Shown: positions 26,284-34,585 of the stretch, one piece after another
Numbering within the stretch: position 1 is the first letter of the stretch
Layout of the letters: every line of letters starts with the position of its first letter
Assembly (NCBI GenBank): GCA_023382675.1
Contig: JAHDWN010000017.1
Coordinates: 62,913 to 126,912, forward strand
Reading direction: 5' to 3'
Source: Anaerolineae bacterium
Lineage (GTDB): Bacteria; Chloroflexota; Anaerolineae; Aggregatilineales; Phototrophicaceae
Length of the DNA stretch: 64,000 nucleotides
Program-made: the position numbers and the translations under genes
Notes under the pieces: generated by a model
Told to the model about the DNA's origin: nothing
Database searches by the model: none
Seen by the model: the letters and a program-made list of their open reading frames with translations, nothing else

Positions 26284-26416
26284 GGGTACGGAGTACTCGG
26301 TACTGGGTACTCAGTTCTGCGTTCAAAGGCTGGTTCTCAGTGCTCGGTACTCGGTGCTCAGTTCTGGGTTCTGAGTTCTGAGTTCTGGGTACTGGGTTCA
26401 AATTCCGGTACTCGGA
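26284..26416 (+). repeat. Short-module repeat array, copy 4 (longest)
   Basis: More than ten degenerate units of the types GAGTACTCGGTACTGGGTAC, CAGTTCTG and GAGTTCTGAGTTCTGGG in direct order. It is in the opposite orientation to copies 1-3. A GCTCTGTGGCCTCCGTG module follows at 26444-26473. Confidence 0.7.
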
Positions 26417-26504
26417 GCGGATGACGAGTACCTGGCAGTGTTCGCTCTGTGGCCTCCGTGTTCTCTGTGGTTCAAATCCTCCGACCGGGTAACGCCATTT
26501 CACC

Positions 26505-26534
26505 TTGCGCCTGGCCGCTCACCTAAGGTATACT
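26505..26534 (+). promoter_or_regulatory. Promoter of tRNA-Pro
   Basis: TTGCGC (26505-26510), an 18-bp spacer and TATACT (26529-26534) lie 11 bp before the tRNA 5' end, which fits initiation at about 26541. Confidence 0.6.
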
Positions 26535-26545
26535 GCATCCTTGTA

Positions 26546-26619
26546 CGGGGTGTGGCGCAGCCTGGTAGCGCGCTTGCATGGGGTGCAAGAGGTCATGGGT
26601 TCGAATCCCGTCACCCCGA
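26546..26619 (+). tRNA. tRNA-Pro (anticodon GGG)
   Basis: A 74-nt cloverleaf folds completely: acceptor CGGGGTG/CACCCCG, D-arm GCGC/GCGC, anticodon stem CTTGC/GCAAG with loop ATGGGGT giving anticodon GGG (reads CCC/CCU), a 5-nt variable loop and T-arm ATGGG/CCCGT with TTCGAAT. Discriminator is A; CCA is not encoded. Confidence 0.95.
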
Positions 26620-26628
26620 CTCTCGCGA

Positions 26629-26660
26629 AACCGCCGATGATGAATATCGGCGGTTTTTTT
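26629..26660 (+). terminator. Rho-independent terminator of tRNA-Pro
   Basis: AACCGCCGAT and ATCGGCGGTT form a perfect 10-bp stem with a 7-nt loop, followed by a run of T. It ends the tRNA transcript nine bases after the gene. Confidence 0.9.
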
Positions 26661-26839
26661 GTTGCAATTATCCGAATGCTGATTAAAATAGGCGACGCGA
26701 TACGCTTTTCCGAGCAAATTTGAACCAGGCTGAATCGAACCGAGTAACGAAGTATAGAGGGTGAAGACTCTCGCTCCGGTTCGCTTGCTCGGAATTAGCG
26801 CATCTTAATTTGTAAGCCTTTCAATAGGAGAGAGGTCAG

Positions 26840-28552
26840 ATGAATCGTTTTGGAAAATTGCTGCTGGTGACTATGGTAGTCGCGCTTGCCGCGCTCCTGG
26901 TCCTGCCAGCCGGCGCGCAGGACGAAGGCGGGATCATCATTGATTCGACCTTCGGCAGCGGCCCGATCAACTTCAACCCGGTGACCAGCACGTCTGCCAC
27001 CGAGCAGGATGTGATGAACAACCTGTACCCCAACCTTCTCGGTGTCAACCCGGTCACGGGTGTCATCGAGCCTAATCAGCCCGGCGGATTGGCTGAGAGC
27101 TGGGAAATCAGCGACGACGGCACGGTCTACACCTTCAAACTGCGCCAGGGCTACACCTGGACTGATGGTGAGCCGGTGACTGCGTATGACTGGGAGTACA
27201 CCTGGGATGCCGTCAAGAGCGGTGAAGTTGAAACCAACCTCATCTTCTTGATCGATGATCCGGTGGTCGACATGACCGCCATCGATGACTACACCCTTGA
27301 GGTGACTTTCACTTCGGCGGACTGCGAAGCGCTCAACAGCGCCGGCCTGCAGCCGATTCCGAAGCACTACTTCGAGCCCCTTGGCTTCGCCGCGATCAAC
27401 GAGGAAAACTTCACCGACGCGGACGACCTGGAAGTCGGCCCCTACCAGCTTGCTTCGCAGATTCCTGACCAGCAGACCGCGCTGATCCCGGCGACGTGGG
27501 ACAATCCCGATGGCCTGCCGCAGAATGATGGTTGGGTCATGCGCGTTTTCGGTGACCAGACGGTTGAATTCCAGTCGTTCCTGGCCGGCGAAACCGGCGT
27601 GCTGGAAAGTGTCGCCCCGAACCTCCAGGGTGACGTGATTTCGGCGGCGGAAGATGGCTCGCTCCAGTACTACCAGTACAGCCCCGGGGATGCCTGGGAC
27701 TACATGGCCTTCAACCTGGCGAACCCGCAGAATCCGCAGGCCGCCTACGATGAAAGTGGCAACCTGATCGAGCAGGACCCGCACCCGCTTTTCGGTGACC
27801 TGCGCGTCCGCCAGGCGATCAACATGGCCGTCAACGTCGATGACATCATCGCCGGCGCGGTCTTCGGTAACGGCGCGCGTATGCAGTCGATCTACGCGCC
27901 CGGCTCCTGGCCGTATGCGGAAGATGTGCCGTTCTATGACTTCGATCCGGAAGCCGCCGCCGCGATGCTCGAAGAGGCCGGTTGGATTGACAGCGACAAC
28001 GATCCCAGCACCCCGCGCGTCGCTCAGGGCGCGATGTATGCCGAAGATGGCACCGAAATGACGTTCACGCTCTTCACCAACCAGGGCAACACACGTCGTA
28101 CCGCCATCGGCACGATCATCCAGGATCAACTGGCGCAGGTCGGCATTGGCGTTGATTTCCAGACCATCGACTTCAACGTGCTGCTCGACATCTTGGATCA
28201 GCAGACCTACGATACCTTCATCCTCGGCTGGCGCAACAGCTATCCGTTCCGTGCAGATCAGCGGCAGCTCTGGGCAACCACGTCAGACGTGATCGCGGGT
28301 GACAACTTCACCAGCTACATCAACCCCGAACTCGACGACCTGTGGGTGCAGGCGGCGACCGTACCTGGCTGCGACATCGAAGCCCGCCGCGAGATCTACG
28401 GCCAGATCCAGCAGATCTTCCATGAAGACACCCCGTATCTGTTCCTCTACAGCATCAACGGTATGTACGCCTGGAACAGCAAGTATCAGGGCGTCAACCC
28501 GTATCCTGGTGCGTTCTATTGGAACCTGAGCGAATGGACTGTCACTGAGTAA
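26840..28552 (+). CDS. Peptide-type ABC transporter substrate-binding protein (family 5)
   Basis: A 570-aa exported protein: signal peptide to AGA-Q, then a DppA/OppA-like fold with LRQGYTWTDGEPVTAYDWEY, DYTLEVTFTSADC, RQAINMAVNVDDII and PYPGAFYWNLSEW. The start follows GGAGAGAGG. It is the first gene of an importer locus with two permeases 290 bp downstream, and a close paralogue of the solo binding protein at 12639-14348. Two hairpins after the stop probably lower read-through into the permeases so that binding protein is made in excess. Ligand unknown. Confidence 0.92.
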   Translation: MNRFGKLLLVTMVVALAALLVLPAGAQDEGGIIIDSTFGSGPINFNPVTSTSATEQDVMNNLYPNLLGVNPVTGVIEPNQPGGLAESWEISDDGTVYTFKLRQGYTWTDGEPVTAYDWEYTWDAVKSGEVETNLIFLIDDPVVDMTAIDDYTLEVTFTSADCEALNSAGLQPIPKHYFEPLGFAAINEENFTDADDLEVGPYQLASQIPDQQTALIPATWDNPDGLPQNDGWVMRVFGDQTVEFQSFLAGETGVLESVAPNLQGDVISAAEDGSLQYYQYSPGDAWDYMAFNLANPQNPQAAYDESGNLIEQDPHPLFGDLRVRQAINMAVNVDDIIAGAVFGNGARMQSIYAPGSWPYAEDVPFYDFDPEAAAAMLEEAGWIDSDNDPSTPRVAQGAMYAEDGTEMTFTLFTNQGNTRRTAIGTIIQDQLAQVGIGVDFQTIDFNVLLDILDQQTYDTFILGWRNSYPFRADQRQLWATTSDVIAGDNFTSYINPELDDLWVQAATVPGCDIEARREIYGQIQQIFHEDTPYLFLYSINGMYAWNSKYQGVNPYPGAFYWNLSEWTVTE

Positions 28553-28566
28553 GTGACCAGCGCAGG

Positions 28567-28637
28567 CGGCTGCCCCACTTGTACAGGGCGTGGCAGCCGT
28601 CCCGCACCTATGAGGGCGAGGCGAATAGTCTCGCCCT
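28567..28637 (+). other. Two tandem hairpins between binding protein and permeases
   Basis: CGGCTGCC/GGCAGCCG (28567-28574 and 28592-28599) and AGGGCGAG/CTCGCCCT (28613-28620 and 28630-28637) are perfect 8-bp stems; the second is followed by a pyrimidine-rich stretch. They fit partial termination or 3'-end protection of the binding-protein mRNA. No gene was seen in the rest of 28638-28841. Confidence 0.5.
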
Positions 28638-28841
28638 ACTTTCTTACTCTCTATGCCCCACAGTCGTTCAAACGTGATTTGATCTGGTGCAGGGAGACCG
28701 TTACGGGGAAACGATCCGGCGCGCGGCGATCACGACGCCAGGCGGAGTTCACGAAATCGCCCCAATATTGAACCTCAAAGAGTATTAAATAGTGCTTATT
28801 GCAAGGCTGGCCTAGACAGAAACATCTAAATTGGTTGACAT

Positions 28842-29918
28842 ATGATCAAATACACCATCCGTCGCCTGATCCAGGCGATTCCAACCTTCTTCGGCATCAC
28901 CATGCTGTCGTATCTGTTGATGACGGCAGCGCCGGGCGGCCCGACGGCGGCGCTCGCGTTTGACCCGCGCATTTCGCCGCAGGAACGCCGCGCCATCGAG
29001 GCCCGCCTGGGCGTGAGCGATCCGTGGCCGGTGCAGTATCTGCGCTGGCTGACCGGTGACGATTGGATGCGCCGCGATACGGACGGCGATGGCAGGGCTG
29101 ATACTTGCATCCTGATCGCCTGCGACGCCGATGGCGACGGGCAGACGGAGCCTGCGGGCACGCGCCGCGGCATTTTGCGCCTGGATTTTGGCACGTCGTT
29201 TTTCGAGCGCAGACCGGTGATTGAAGTCATCGGTGACCGGGTGAACGCGACCTTCGAGCTTGGCTTATCAGCGCTCGTCGTCTCGCTAATTATCGGCATC
29301 CCGCTTGGTATTCTCGCCGGGGTGTATCGAGGGAGTCTGTTCGATAATATCGCCCGCCTCGTCTCGGTCGTCTTCAGCGCTGTGCCCATCTTCTGGCTCG
29401 GTCTGATTTTACTCCTGATCTTTGGGCGCTGGCTGGACATCTTGCCCCTGGGAGGCCGGCACGGCATTGTGCTCACCGGCGAAGTCCCGCCGTTATATAC
29501 GCGCCTGAATTATCTGATTCTGCCGACGTTCGTGCTGGCGGCGAACTACATTGCCGTCTACACCCGCTACATGCGTGCGTCGCTGCTGGACGTGATCAAC
29601 CAGGATTACGTGCGCACGGCGCAGGCGAAGGGTCTCTCCGGCGCGCGTGTCTGGTTCGTTCACACCGCGCGTAACGCCCTGATCCCGATTGCGACCTTCC
29701 TCGGCCCCGCCGTCACCGGCATCCTCGGCGGCGCGGTGCTGACCGAGACGATTTTCTCCTGGCCGGGACTGGGGCGCACCGGCGTCAGCGCCGTTATCCA
29801 GCAGGATTACCCGGTTGTCATGGCGGTGGTCATCATTGGCGCAGCCGCGACCATCCTCGGCTATATCGTCTCCGACATCATGTATGCGCTGATTGACCCG
29901 CGCATCCGGTTCGACTAG
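28842..29918 (+). CDS. Peptide-type ABC transporter permease, DppB-like, with Ca-loop insertion
   Basis: A 358-aa inner-membrane permease. It starts IKYTIRRLIQAIPTFFGITMLSYLL as DppB proteins do (quoted in parts: IKYTIRRLIQ, TFFGITMLSYLL), and the C-terminal core holds the EAA loop RTAQAKGLSGARVWFVHTAR and five helices. The extracytoplasmic loop after helix 1 is enlarged and contains two acidic loops, DTDGDGRAD (79-87) and DADGDGQTE (95-103), separated by Cys89 and Cys94; these match calcium-binding DxDxDG loops. It pairs with the DppC-like permease 11 bp downstream. No ATPase gene is adjacent. Confidence 0.9.
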   Translation: MIKYTIRRLIQAIPTFFGITMLSYLLMTAAPGGPTAALAFDPRISPQERRAIEARLGVSDPWPVQYLRWLTGDDWMRRDTDGDGRADTCILIACDADGDGQTEPAGTRRGILRLDFGTSFFERRPVIEVIGDRVNATFELGLSALVVSLIIGIPLGILAGVYRGSLFDNIARLVSVVFSAVPIFWLGLILLLIFGRWLDILPLGGRHGIVLTGEVPPLYTRLNYLILPTFVLAANYIAVYTRYMRASLLDVINQDYVRTAQAKGLSGARVWFVHTARNALIPIATFLGPAVTGILGGAVLTETIFSWPGLGRTGVSAVIQQDYPVVMAVVIIGAAATILGYIVSDIMYALIDPRIRFD

Positions 29919-29929
29919 GATAAACAACC

Positions 29930-30841
29930 ATGGCTACACAAACACAGGTTGCACGTCTGGCTCCGGTTCAGGAGCGCAAGGTCGGTCGCTCGCTCACAGA
30001 ATTAGCGCTGCTGCGTCTGCGTCGTGACAAGCTGACTCTGGCGGCCATCGCCATTATCGTTGTCATGGTGGCGCTGGCTGCCGGTGCACCGGCCATCAGC
30101 CAGTACATCCTGCATGTCGATCCCACCCGGACGAACGTCACGCAGTCATACCTCGTCCCCGGTTCGCCGGGACACGTGCTCGGCACCGATGACCTGGGCC
30201 GCGATCACCTGGCGCGCTTGCTGTATGCGGGCGGTGTCTCGCTCCAGATCGCGTTCTTCGCGGCGCTGCTGTCGCTGGTGCTCGGCATCGGCGTCGGCAT
30301 GATAATGGGCTATTTCGGCGGCGTCGTTGACGATGCCTTCACCTGGTTCATCTCGACGCTCAACTCGATCCCGTCATTGTTCCTCTTACTGATCGTATCG
30401 GCGGTGCTAAACCCGTCGGCCCAGACGCTGATCCTCGTGCTCGGCCTGCTCGGCTGGACGGGCACGGCGCGGCTGGTGCGCGGGCAAACACTGGCGCTGC
30501 GCGAGCGCGAGTTCGTCATCGGCGCGCAGGCGGTCGGCGCATCCCCGGCGCGCATCATGATGGCGCACATCCTGCCGAATCTGTTCTCGATCATCATCGT
30601 CACGTTGATGCTCGACATCGGCTCGCTGATCCTGGTCGAAGCGGCGCTGAGCTACCTCGGCCTGGGCGTGAAGCCGCCGACGCCGACCTGGGGCAACATG
30701 CTGACGGACGCACAGACCTACTTCACCAAGGGCTGGCACCTGGTCATCATGCCGGGCGTGCTCATCTTCGTCACGGTGCTGTGCCTGTTCATCATCGGCG
30801 ACGGCCTGCGCGATGCCTTCGACCCGACGAGCAAAGACTGA
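29930..30841 (+). CDS. Peptide-type ABC transporter permease, DppC-like
   Basis: A 303-aa permease with a cytosolic N-terminal region, first helix near residue 40, and LGTDDLGRDHLARLLYAG, the DppC hallmark before the transmembrane core. The EAA loop is GAQAVGASPARIMMAHILPN. It forms the heterodimeric channel with the preceding DppB-like protein. The two ATPase subunits normally encoded next are missing: the operon ends at a terminator at 30871. ATPases must be supplied from elsewhere in the genome. Confidence 0.92.
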   Translation: MATQTQVARLAPVQERKVGRSLTELALLRLRRDKLTLAAIAIIVVMVALAAGAPAISQYILHVDPTRTNVTQSYLVPGSPGHVLGTDDLGRDHLARLLYAGGVSLQIAFFAALLSLVLGIGVGMIMGYFGGVVDDAFTWFISTLNSIPSLFLLLIVSAVLNPSAQTLILVLGLLGWTGTARLVRGQTLALREREFVIGAQAVGASPARIMMAHILPNLFSIIIVTLMLDIGSLILVEAALSYLGLGVKPPTPTWGNMLTDAQTYFTKGWHLVIMPGVLIFVTVLCLFIIGDGLRDAFDPTSKD

Positions 30842-30870
30842 GACCCATCGCTGTAGTCTGAAGTAAACGA

Positions 30871-30900
30871 AGGGCGCGACCTGTGTGGTTGCGCCCTTTT
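30871..30900 (+). terminator. Terminator of the ABC permease operon
   Basis: AGGGCGCGACC pairs with GGTTGCGCCCT (one G-T wobble), followed by TTT. It lies 30 bp after the DppC-like stop and before the convergent SRPBCC gene. Confidence 0.8.
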
Positions 30901-30920
30901 CGATTCGCGTGGTTGTGCGC

Positions 30921-32204
30921 CTACCAGCGGCGCAGATGGACGAGCTTGCGCCGCAGCTTGAGGCGTAGTCCAATACGCGGCTGGTGGAAGATCGCTTCCG
31001 GCGCTTCTACTGCGGGCGTGGGTGCGGCGACGGCAAGCTCCGGCGCGGGCGCAGTGGCCTTGGCTTTCACTTTTTGCGTCGCCGGCGGCCTGGACTTGTC
31101 GGGCGTGACCGGCGGCAGCGCGGTGACGGTTTCGACTTCCGTGGCTGCCGGATTGTCCGGCGGCGCGGTTTCGGCCTCGCTCGGCGGCGGCAGGCCGAAG
31201 ACTTCCCAGATGCTGACCTTGCTCGTATCCATCAGCCCTTGAGAATCGCTGCTCGCGAGCGGCGGCTCTTCGATGATTGGCCCGCCGGACGTGGTAATCG
31301 ATTCCGTGACGGATGCGCTTTCCTGAGCGCTGTCGTCCAACTCACGCTCGATGGCGCTCACGTCGATCATCTGGGCGTGAGACAGCCGTTCGCCCGCAAG
31401 CGGCGCGGTTTCGGCGGAGACAGCTTCCGGCGGCTCTGCCTCATCTGCTCTCGCGGCAGTTTCCGCAGGCATATCGGCCAGGAACGCCGGTTCGCCCTGG
31501 TCCTGGCCGGGCGGAGTGCCAGTGACGGCGGCGACGGCGCGCGTGGGCCGGGTATCGTCTTCGGTCAGCGGCGGCTCTTCGATGACGACGCGCTCCGCCG
31601 CGACCTCGGTTTCCGTCTCCGGTTTCGGCTCAGACTCTGGCTGCGCTTCGACCTCTTTAGCCTCGACATGCGAGGGATGGCGCGGCTTATACTGCGCGCG
31701 GGCTTCCGCGTCCGGCGCGTCGCGCATGAGCGATTTCGTCACCGGGTTCGGGTCGATGATGCGCGCGCGGTCGGTCTTGAGCGTCAGGTAGAGCTTCTTC
31801 AGGCTCTGCGCGATCGCGCTGTCGATCTGCCGCCCGGTGCTAATCGAATTGCGCACGCCGCCGAGCACCCCGCCCAACTCGTATTCGAGCGTCCACTGAA
31901 CGACAGTGCCTTCCGGGATCTCTTGCAGGCGAATGCGCCCCATCGCCGTGCGGAACGGGGGCCGGTCGATGAACGAGTACTCGTAGCCCAGACCCTCGTA
32001 CCAGGCGCGGACTTCGACGACGTACTCCTTGCCCTTCTCGCTGCTGGCGCGCCAGCGCGTGCCGACGCCTTCCTGGCGCGTCGTCAGGAACGACAGGTTG
32101 CTGCAATCGACCTGCCAGCGCGCGTTGTTCGCCAGATTGCCGATGTAATCCCACACGACGTGCTGCGGGACGGGGATGAGAATGCGATGGTCGATGGTTG
32201 TCAT
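30921..32204 (-). CDS. SRPBCC-domain protein with long acidic disordered tail
   Basis: Residues 1-145 of this 427-aa protein form an SRPBCC (polyketide cyclase/START-like) domain: IPVPQHVVWDYIGNLANNARWQ, GTRWRASSEKGKEY and VVQWTLEYELGG. These bind hydrophobic small molecules. Residues about 160-405 are rich in Glu, Pro, Ala and Thr and look disordered; they contain two copies of the short motif IEEPPL in similar settings. The last 20 residues are basic (IGLRLKLRRKLVHLRRW), a possible membrane- or nucleic-acid-binding tail. This architecture is unusual. Single-gene unit, convergent with the ABC operon. Confidence 0.65.
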   Translation of the reverse strand: MTTIDHRILIPVPQHVVWDYIGNLANNARWQVDCSNLSFLTTRQEGVGTRWRASSEKGKEYVVEVRAWYEGLGYEYSFIDRPPFRTAMGRIRLQEIPEGTVVQWTLEYELGGVLGGVRNSISTGRQIDSAIAQSLKKLYLTLKTDRARIIDPNPVTKSLMRDAPDAEARAQYKPRHPSHVEAKEVEAQPESEPKPETETEVAAERVVIEEPPLTEDDTRPTRAVAAVTGTPPGQDQGEPAFLADMPAETAARADEAEPPEAVSAETAPLAGERLSHAQMIDVSAIERELDDSAQESASVTESITTSGGPIIEEPPLASSDSQGLMDTSKVSIWEVFGLPPPSEAETAPPDNPAATEVETVTALPPVTPDKSRPPATQKVKAKATAPAPELAVAAPTPAVEAPEAIFHQPRIGLRLKLRRKLVHLRRW

Positions 32205-32278
32205 GGTAGAAGATTATACGAACAAACCGCCGATGCGCCAAGCGCGGAGCGTAGCACCGCACTTCGGCCTGTCCAGGC

Positions 32279-33070
32279 TCAAAACTCCATCACGCTATCC
32301 AGCCCGCGCTGCAGACCGACCAGCTTGCTGACGTTCCGGATCGCGAGCAATGCGCCCGCGACGTAGGGTTCGGCGCTGGTGCCCGACTCGTGCCGCAAGA
32401 TCAGTTTCTGATCGGGCATGCCGAAGATCGCGTCGATGGAGATGGTATAGCCCGGCAGGCGCACCGAATGCACCTGCGAGCCATTGAGGCGCAAACCGCG
32501 GCTCTCTTTCGGGCCGCTCATGGCGTCCAGGCTGACGTCAAGCTGCGATTCGCCCAGGCGGTGCGCCAGCTCGCGCGCCGTCCCGCTCGGCGCATCGATC
32601 TTGCCGGAATGCGCGTAGTCGATGATCTCCCAATGCGGGATGTATTTCGCGGCCATCTCGGCGAACTTTTGCAGCAAGACGACGGTCAGCGCGAAATTGC
32701 CGACCGCGAGCACGCCGCGCCGGGCTGCCTGCGCCGCCGCATCGATCTCGCGATAGTCCGCATCCGTCAGCCCTGACGTGCCCACGACGACATGGCAGCC
32801 GTGGTTCAGCGCCGCGATGATGTTGGCCTTGGCGACATCGGGCCTGGTGAATTCGAAAAATATCTCCGGGTCGAACTTCAGCGCTTCATCGACTGAGCCC
32901 ACAATCGGCGTCTTCATACCTTCGACGCTGAGGACATCGCCCAGGACTTGCCCGGCGCTGCTTCTGGCGATGCCCACCACCAGATCCATATCATCGGCTT
33001 TGAAAATCGCCTGTGCCAGCGCTGAACCTGCCCAGCCGGTCGCCCCCGCCAGGCATAGCTTGTGAGTCAT
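32279..33070 (-). CDS. dapB: 4-hydroxy-tetrahydrodipicolinate reductase
   Basis: Starting at ATG 33070 gives 263 aa, normal for DapB. The NAD(P)H loop is LAGATGWAGSAL, FEFTRPD and VVGTSGLTD follow, and the catalytic segment is DYAHSGKIDAPSGTARELAH, matching the family's H-x3-K-x-DAPSGTA signature. The C-terminal part RLPGYTISIDAIFGMPDQKL is the tetramer-forming strand region. The enzyme reduces the cyclic intermediate of lysine and meso-diaminopimelate synthesis. No other lysine gene is adjacent. An in-frame ATG at 33112 is rejected as it adds a non-conserved leader. Confidence 0.9.
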   Translation of the reverse strand: MTHKLCLAGATGWAGSALAQAIFKADDMDLVVGIARSSAGQVLGDVLSVEGMKTPIVGSVDEALKFDPEIFFEFTRPDVAKANIIAALNHGCHVVVGTSGLTDADYREIDAAAQAARRGVLAVGNFALTVVLLQKFAEMAAKYIPHWEIIDYAHSGKIDAPSGTARELAHRLGESQLDVSLDAMSGPKESRGLRLNGSQVHSVRLPGYTISIDAIFGMPDQKLILRHESGTSAEPYVAGALLAIRNVSKLVGLQRGLDSVMEF

Positions 33071-33155
33071 ATATCCCCCGTTGTACCGTGTCATCTGTGG
33101 TGCGTTGCGCAAACTATACTGGGATTATCGCGTCTGGTCGATGATTTCGATCCGT

Positions 33156-33282
33156 GCAGGGGAATGAAATCCCCCTGCCAACCATGCGCCTCCTGCGGAG
33201 GCTCGCCAGCATTATGACAGCTAAGACAATCCCCGCAGGGGACGTCTCACTAGCCCGTTCCATTTCATGGGCGGGCGGCCCC
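33156..33282 (+). repeat. Multi-hairpin element flanking dienelactone hydrolase, left copy
   Basis: About 127 bp with successive hairpins GCAGGGG/CCCCTGC, GCCTCC/GGAGGC, TCCCC/GGGGA and GCCCG/CGGGC. The reverse complement of the whole element occurs at 34051-34180, on the other side of one gene. Stems and loops align in order with roughly four of five bases identical by eye. Confidence 0.75.
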
Positions 33283-33341
33283 TATTGCATCTTACGCACA
33301 TATGTTCTACACTGTCCCCAGCGCAAGTAAAGGAGAAGCAC

Positions 33342-34124
33342 ATGTCAACAACACAGCCCGATGGCTATCTCGCACTGCCCGCCAGTGGCACAGGCCATGG
33401 TGTTCTGGTGCTCCACCCCTGGTGGGGTTTGAACGCCACCATCAAAGCCTTCTGTGACCGGCTGGCCGAGGCCGGCTTCGTCGCCTTTGCCCCCGACCTC
33501 TATCACGGCAAGGTCACCGACACGATTGACGGCGCTGAAGCCCTGAGCACGGCCCTGTTTGAAAACAGCGACCAGGCCGAAGTCGATGTCGATCAGGCCC
33601 TCGCCTTTCTCAGGGCGCGTGCGCAGCCCGGCGCTGCTGGCCTGGCGGTGATTGGCTTCTCGATGGGCGCATCATTTGCGCTGGCGCTCTCCGCCGCCAG
33701 GCCGGAGGACATTCGCTCGGTGGTCGTTTTTTACGGCGCAGGCGACGCTGACTTCAGCCAATCCAACGCGGAGTACCTCGCTCACTTCGCCGAGGCCGAT
33801 CCATATGAGCCGCCGTCCAACGTTGAATACCTGGAGGATGCCCTGAAGCAGGCGGGCCGCCCGGCGACTTTCTATCACTACAGCGGCACGGGACACTGGT
33901 TCTTTGAGCCTGACCGCGTCGATGCCTACAACGAGGCGGCGGCAAAGCTGGCGTGGGAACGCACGCTCGCTTTCCTGAAACGCTCCCCCATTGCCACAGA
34001 TCGCCAACTGCCCTCGGCGCAGCCGGGGGCTCTGCATTTCACGAGCCAGCGGGGGGAACGCCCGCCCATGAAATGGGACGGGCTAGGGATGCGTCCCCTG
34101 CGGGGACTGTGTTGGCGGCCATGA
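33342..34124 (+). CDS. Dienelactone hydrolase family protein with repeat-derived tail
   Basis: ATG at 33342 follows AAGGAGAA; an upstream in-frame start lies in the repeat and is rejected. The 260-aa protein has the DLH fold: HGVLVLHPWWGLNATIKAFC, FAPDLYHGKV, nucleophile elbow GFSMGA (Ser107, where the classical enzymes have Cys) and the His in GTGHWFFEPDR (His185). The normal domain ends near residue 214 (AFLKR); residues 237-260 are translated from the right-hand repeat element, so the C-terminus is foreign. Likely a cytosolic esterase or hydrolase; substrate unknown. Confidence 0.85.
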   Translation: MSTTQPDGYLALPASGTGHGVLVLHPWWGLNATIKAFCDRLAEAGFVAFAPDLYHGKVTDTIDGAEALSTALFENSDQAEVDVDQALAFLRARAQPGAAGLAVIGFSMGASFALALSAARPEDIRSVVVFYGAGDADFSQSNAEYLAHFAEADPYEPPSNVEYLEDALKQAGRPATFYHYSGTGHWFFEPDRVDAYNEAAAKLAWERTLAFLKRSPIATDRQLPSAQPGALHFTSQRGERPPMKWDGLGMRPLRGLCWRP

Positions 34125-34180
34125 CGTCTGTGAGCCTTCGCAGGAGGCACATGTCTAGCAGGGGGATTTTATTCCCCTGC
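34051..34180 (-). repeat. Multi-hairpin element flanking dienelactone hydrolase, right copy
   Basis: The inverted partner of 33156-33282. It supplies the last 24 codons and stop of the hydrolase gene, then continues with GTCCCC/GGGGAC, GCCTTC/GGAGGC-like and GCAGGGG/CCCCTGC hairpins. The gene thus lies between two inverted copies about 770 bp apart. Confidence 0.75.
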
Positions 34181-34295
34181 GAAGAAGCGGCACATCGACC
34201 ATCGTTTCCAATTACACCCATCCCCCATCTGGCCGATTGTCGCCAGGGAGCGCACACGGTACAATGAGGGCACTCACGTGTAAAAGGATTCCTCT

Positions 34296-34577
34296 GTGCC
34301 CAGCCCGGCGTTCACATTTGGCTTCATCCTGGCGACGCTCTTTGGGGCTGTCTTTCATCTGATCTTCGGCGGAGACATCCGGCGGCTGGCCCTCTATCTG
34401 GTCAGCGCCTGGGTCGGGTTTGCCCTGGGTCATTTCGCCGGGGTGGCCTTCGGCATCAACAGCTTTAACGTCGGCACATTGCGCGCAGTTCCGGCCTTCA
34501 CGGGCGCGCTGGTCGCGCTGATCGTGGCCTACAGCCTGAGCGCCAGCGGGCGGCGCAAACGCACACTACGACGATAG
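34296..34577 (+). CDS. Small membrane protein (93 aa)
   Basis: GTG start after AAAGGA. Three hydrophobic helices: TFGFILATLFGAVFHLIFGG, LYLVSAWVGFALGHFAGVAF and TGALVALIVAYSLSA, ending in a basic GRRKRTLRR tail facing the cytosol. No family recognised with confidence. It is followed eight bases later by another membrane-protein gene and, beyond a repeat, by a YtxH-like gene, a likely three-gene unit of small envelope proteins. Confidence 0.6.
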   Translation: MPSPAFTFGFILATLFGAVFHLIFGGDIRRLALYLVSAWVGFALGHFAGVAFGINSFNVGTLRAVPAFTGALVALIVAYSLSASGRRKRTLRR

Positions 34578-34585
34578 GAACGCCT

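Noticed and set aside
26284..26416. Possible CRISPR array
   Set aside because: Units are 7-14 bp, degenerate and contiguous, with no unique spacers and no cas genes in the window.
26795..28129. A 444-residue minus-strand frame opposite the binding-protein gene
   Set aside because: Antisense shadow of a well-supported gene; the same kind of shadow occurs opposite its paralogue at 12.6-14.3 kb.
33156..34180. Composite transposon around the hydrolase gene
   Set aside because: The flanking elements encode no transposase and are made of small hairpins rather than insertion-sequence ends.
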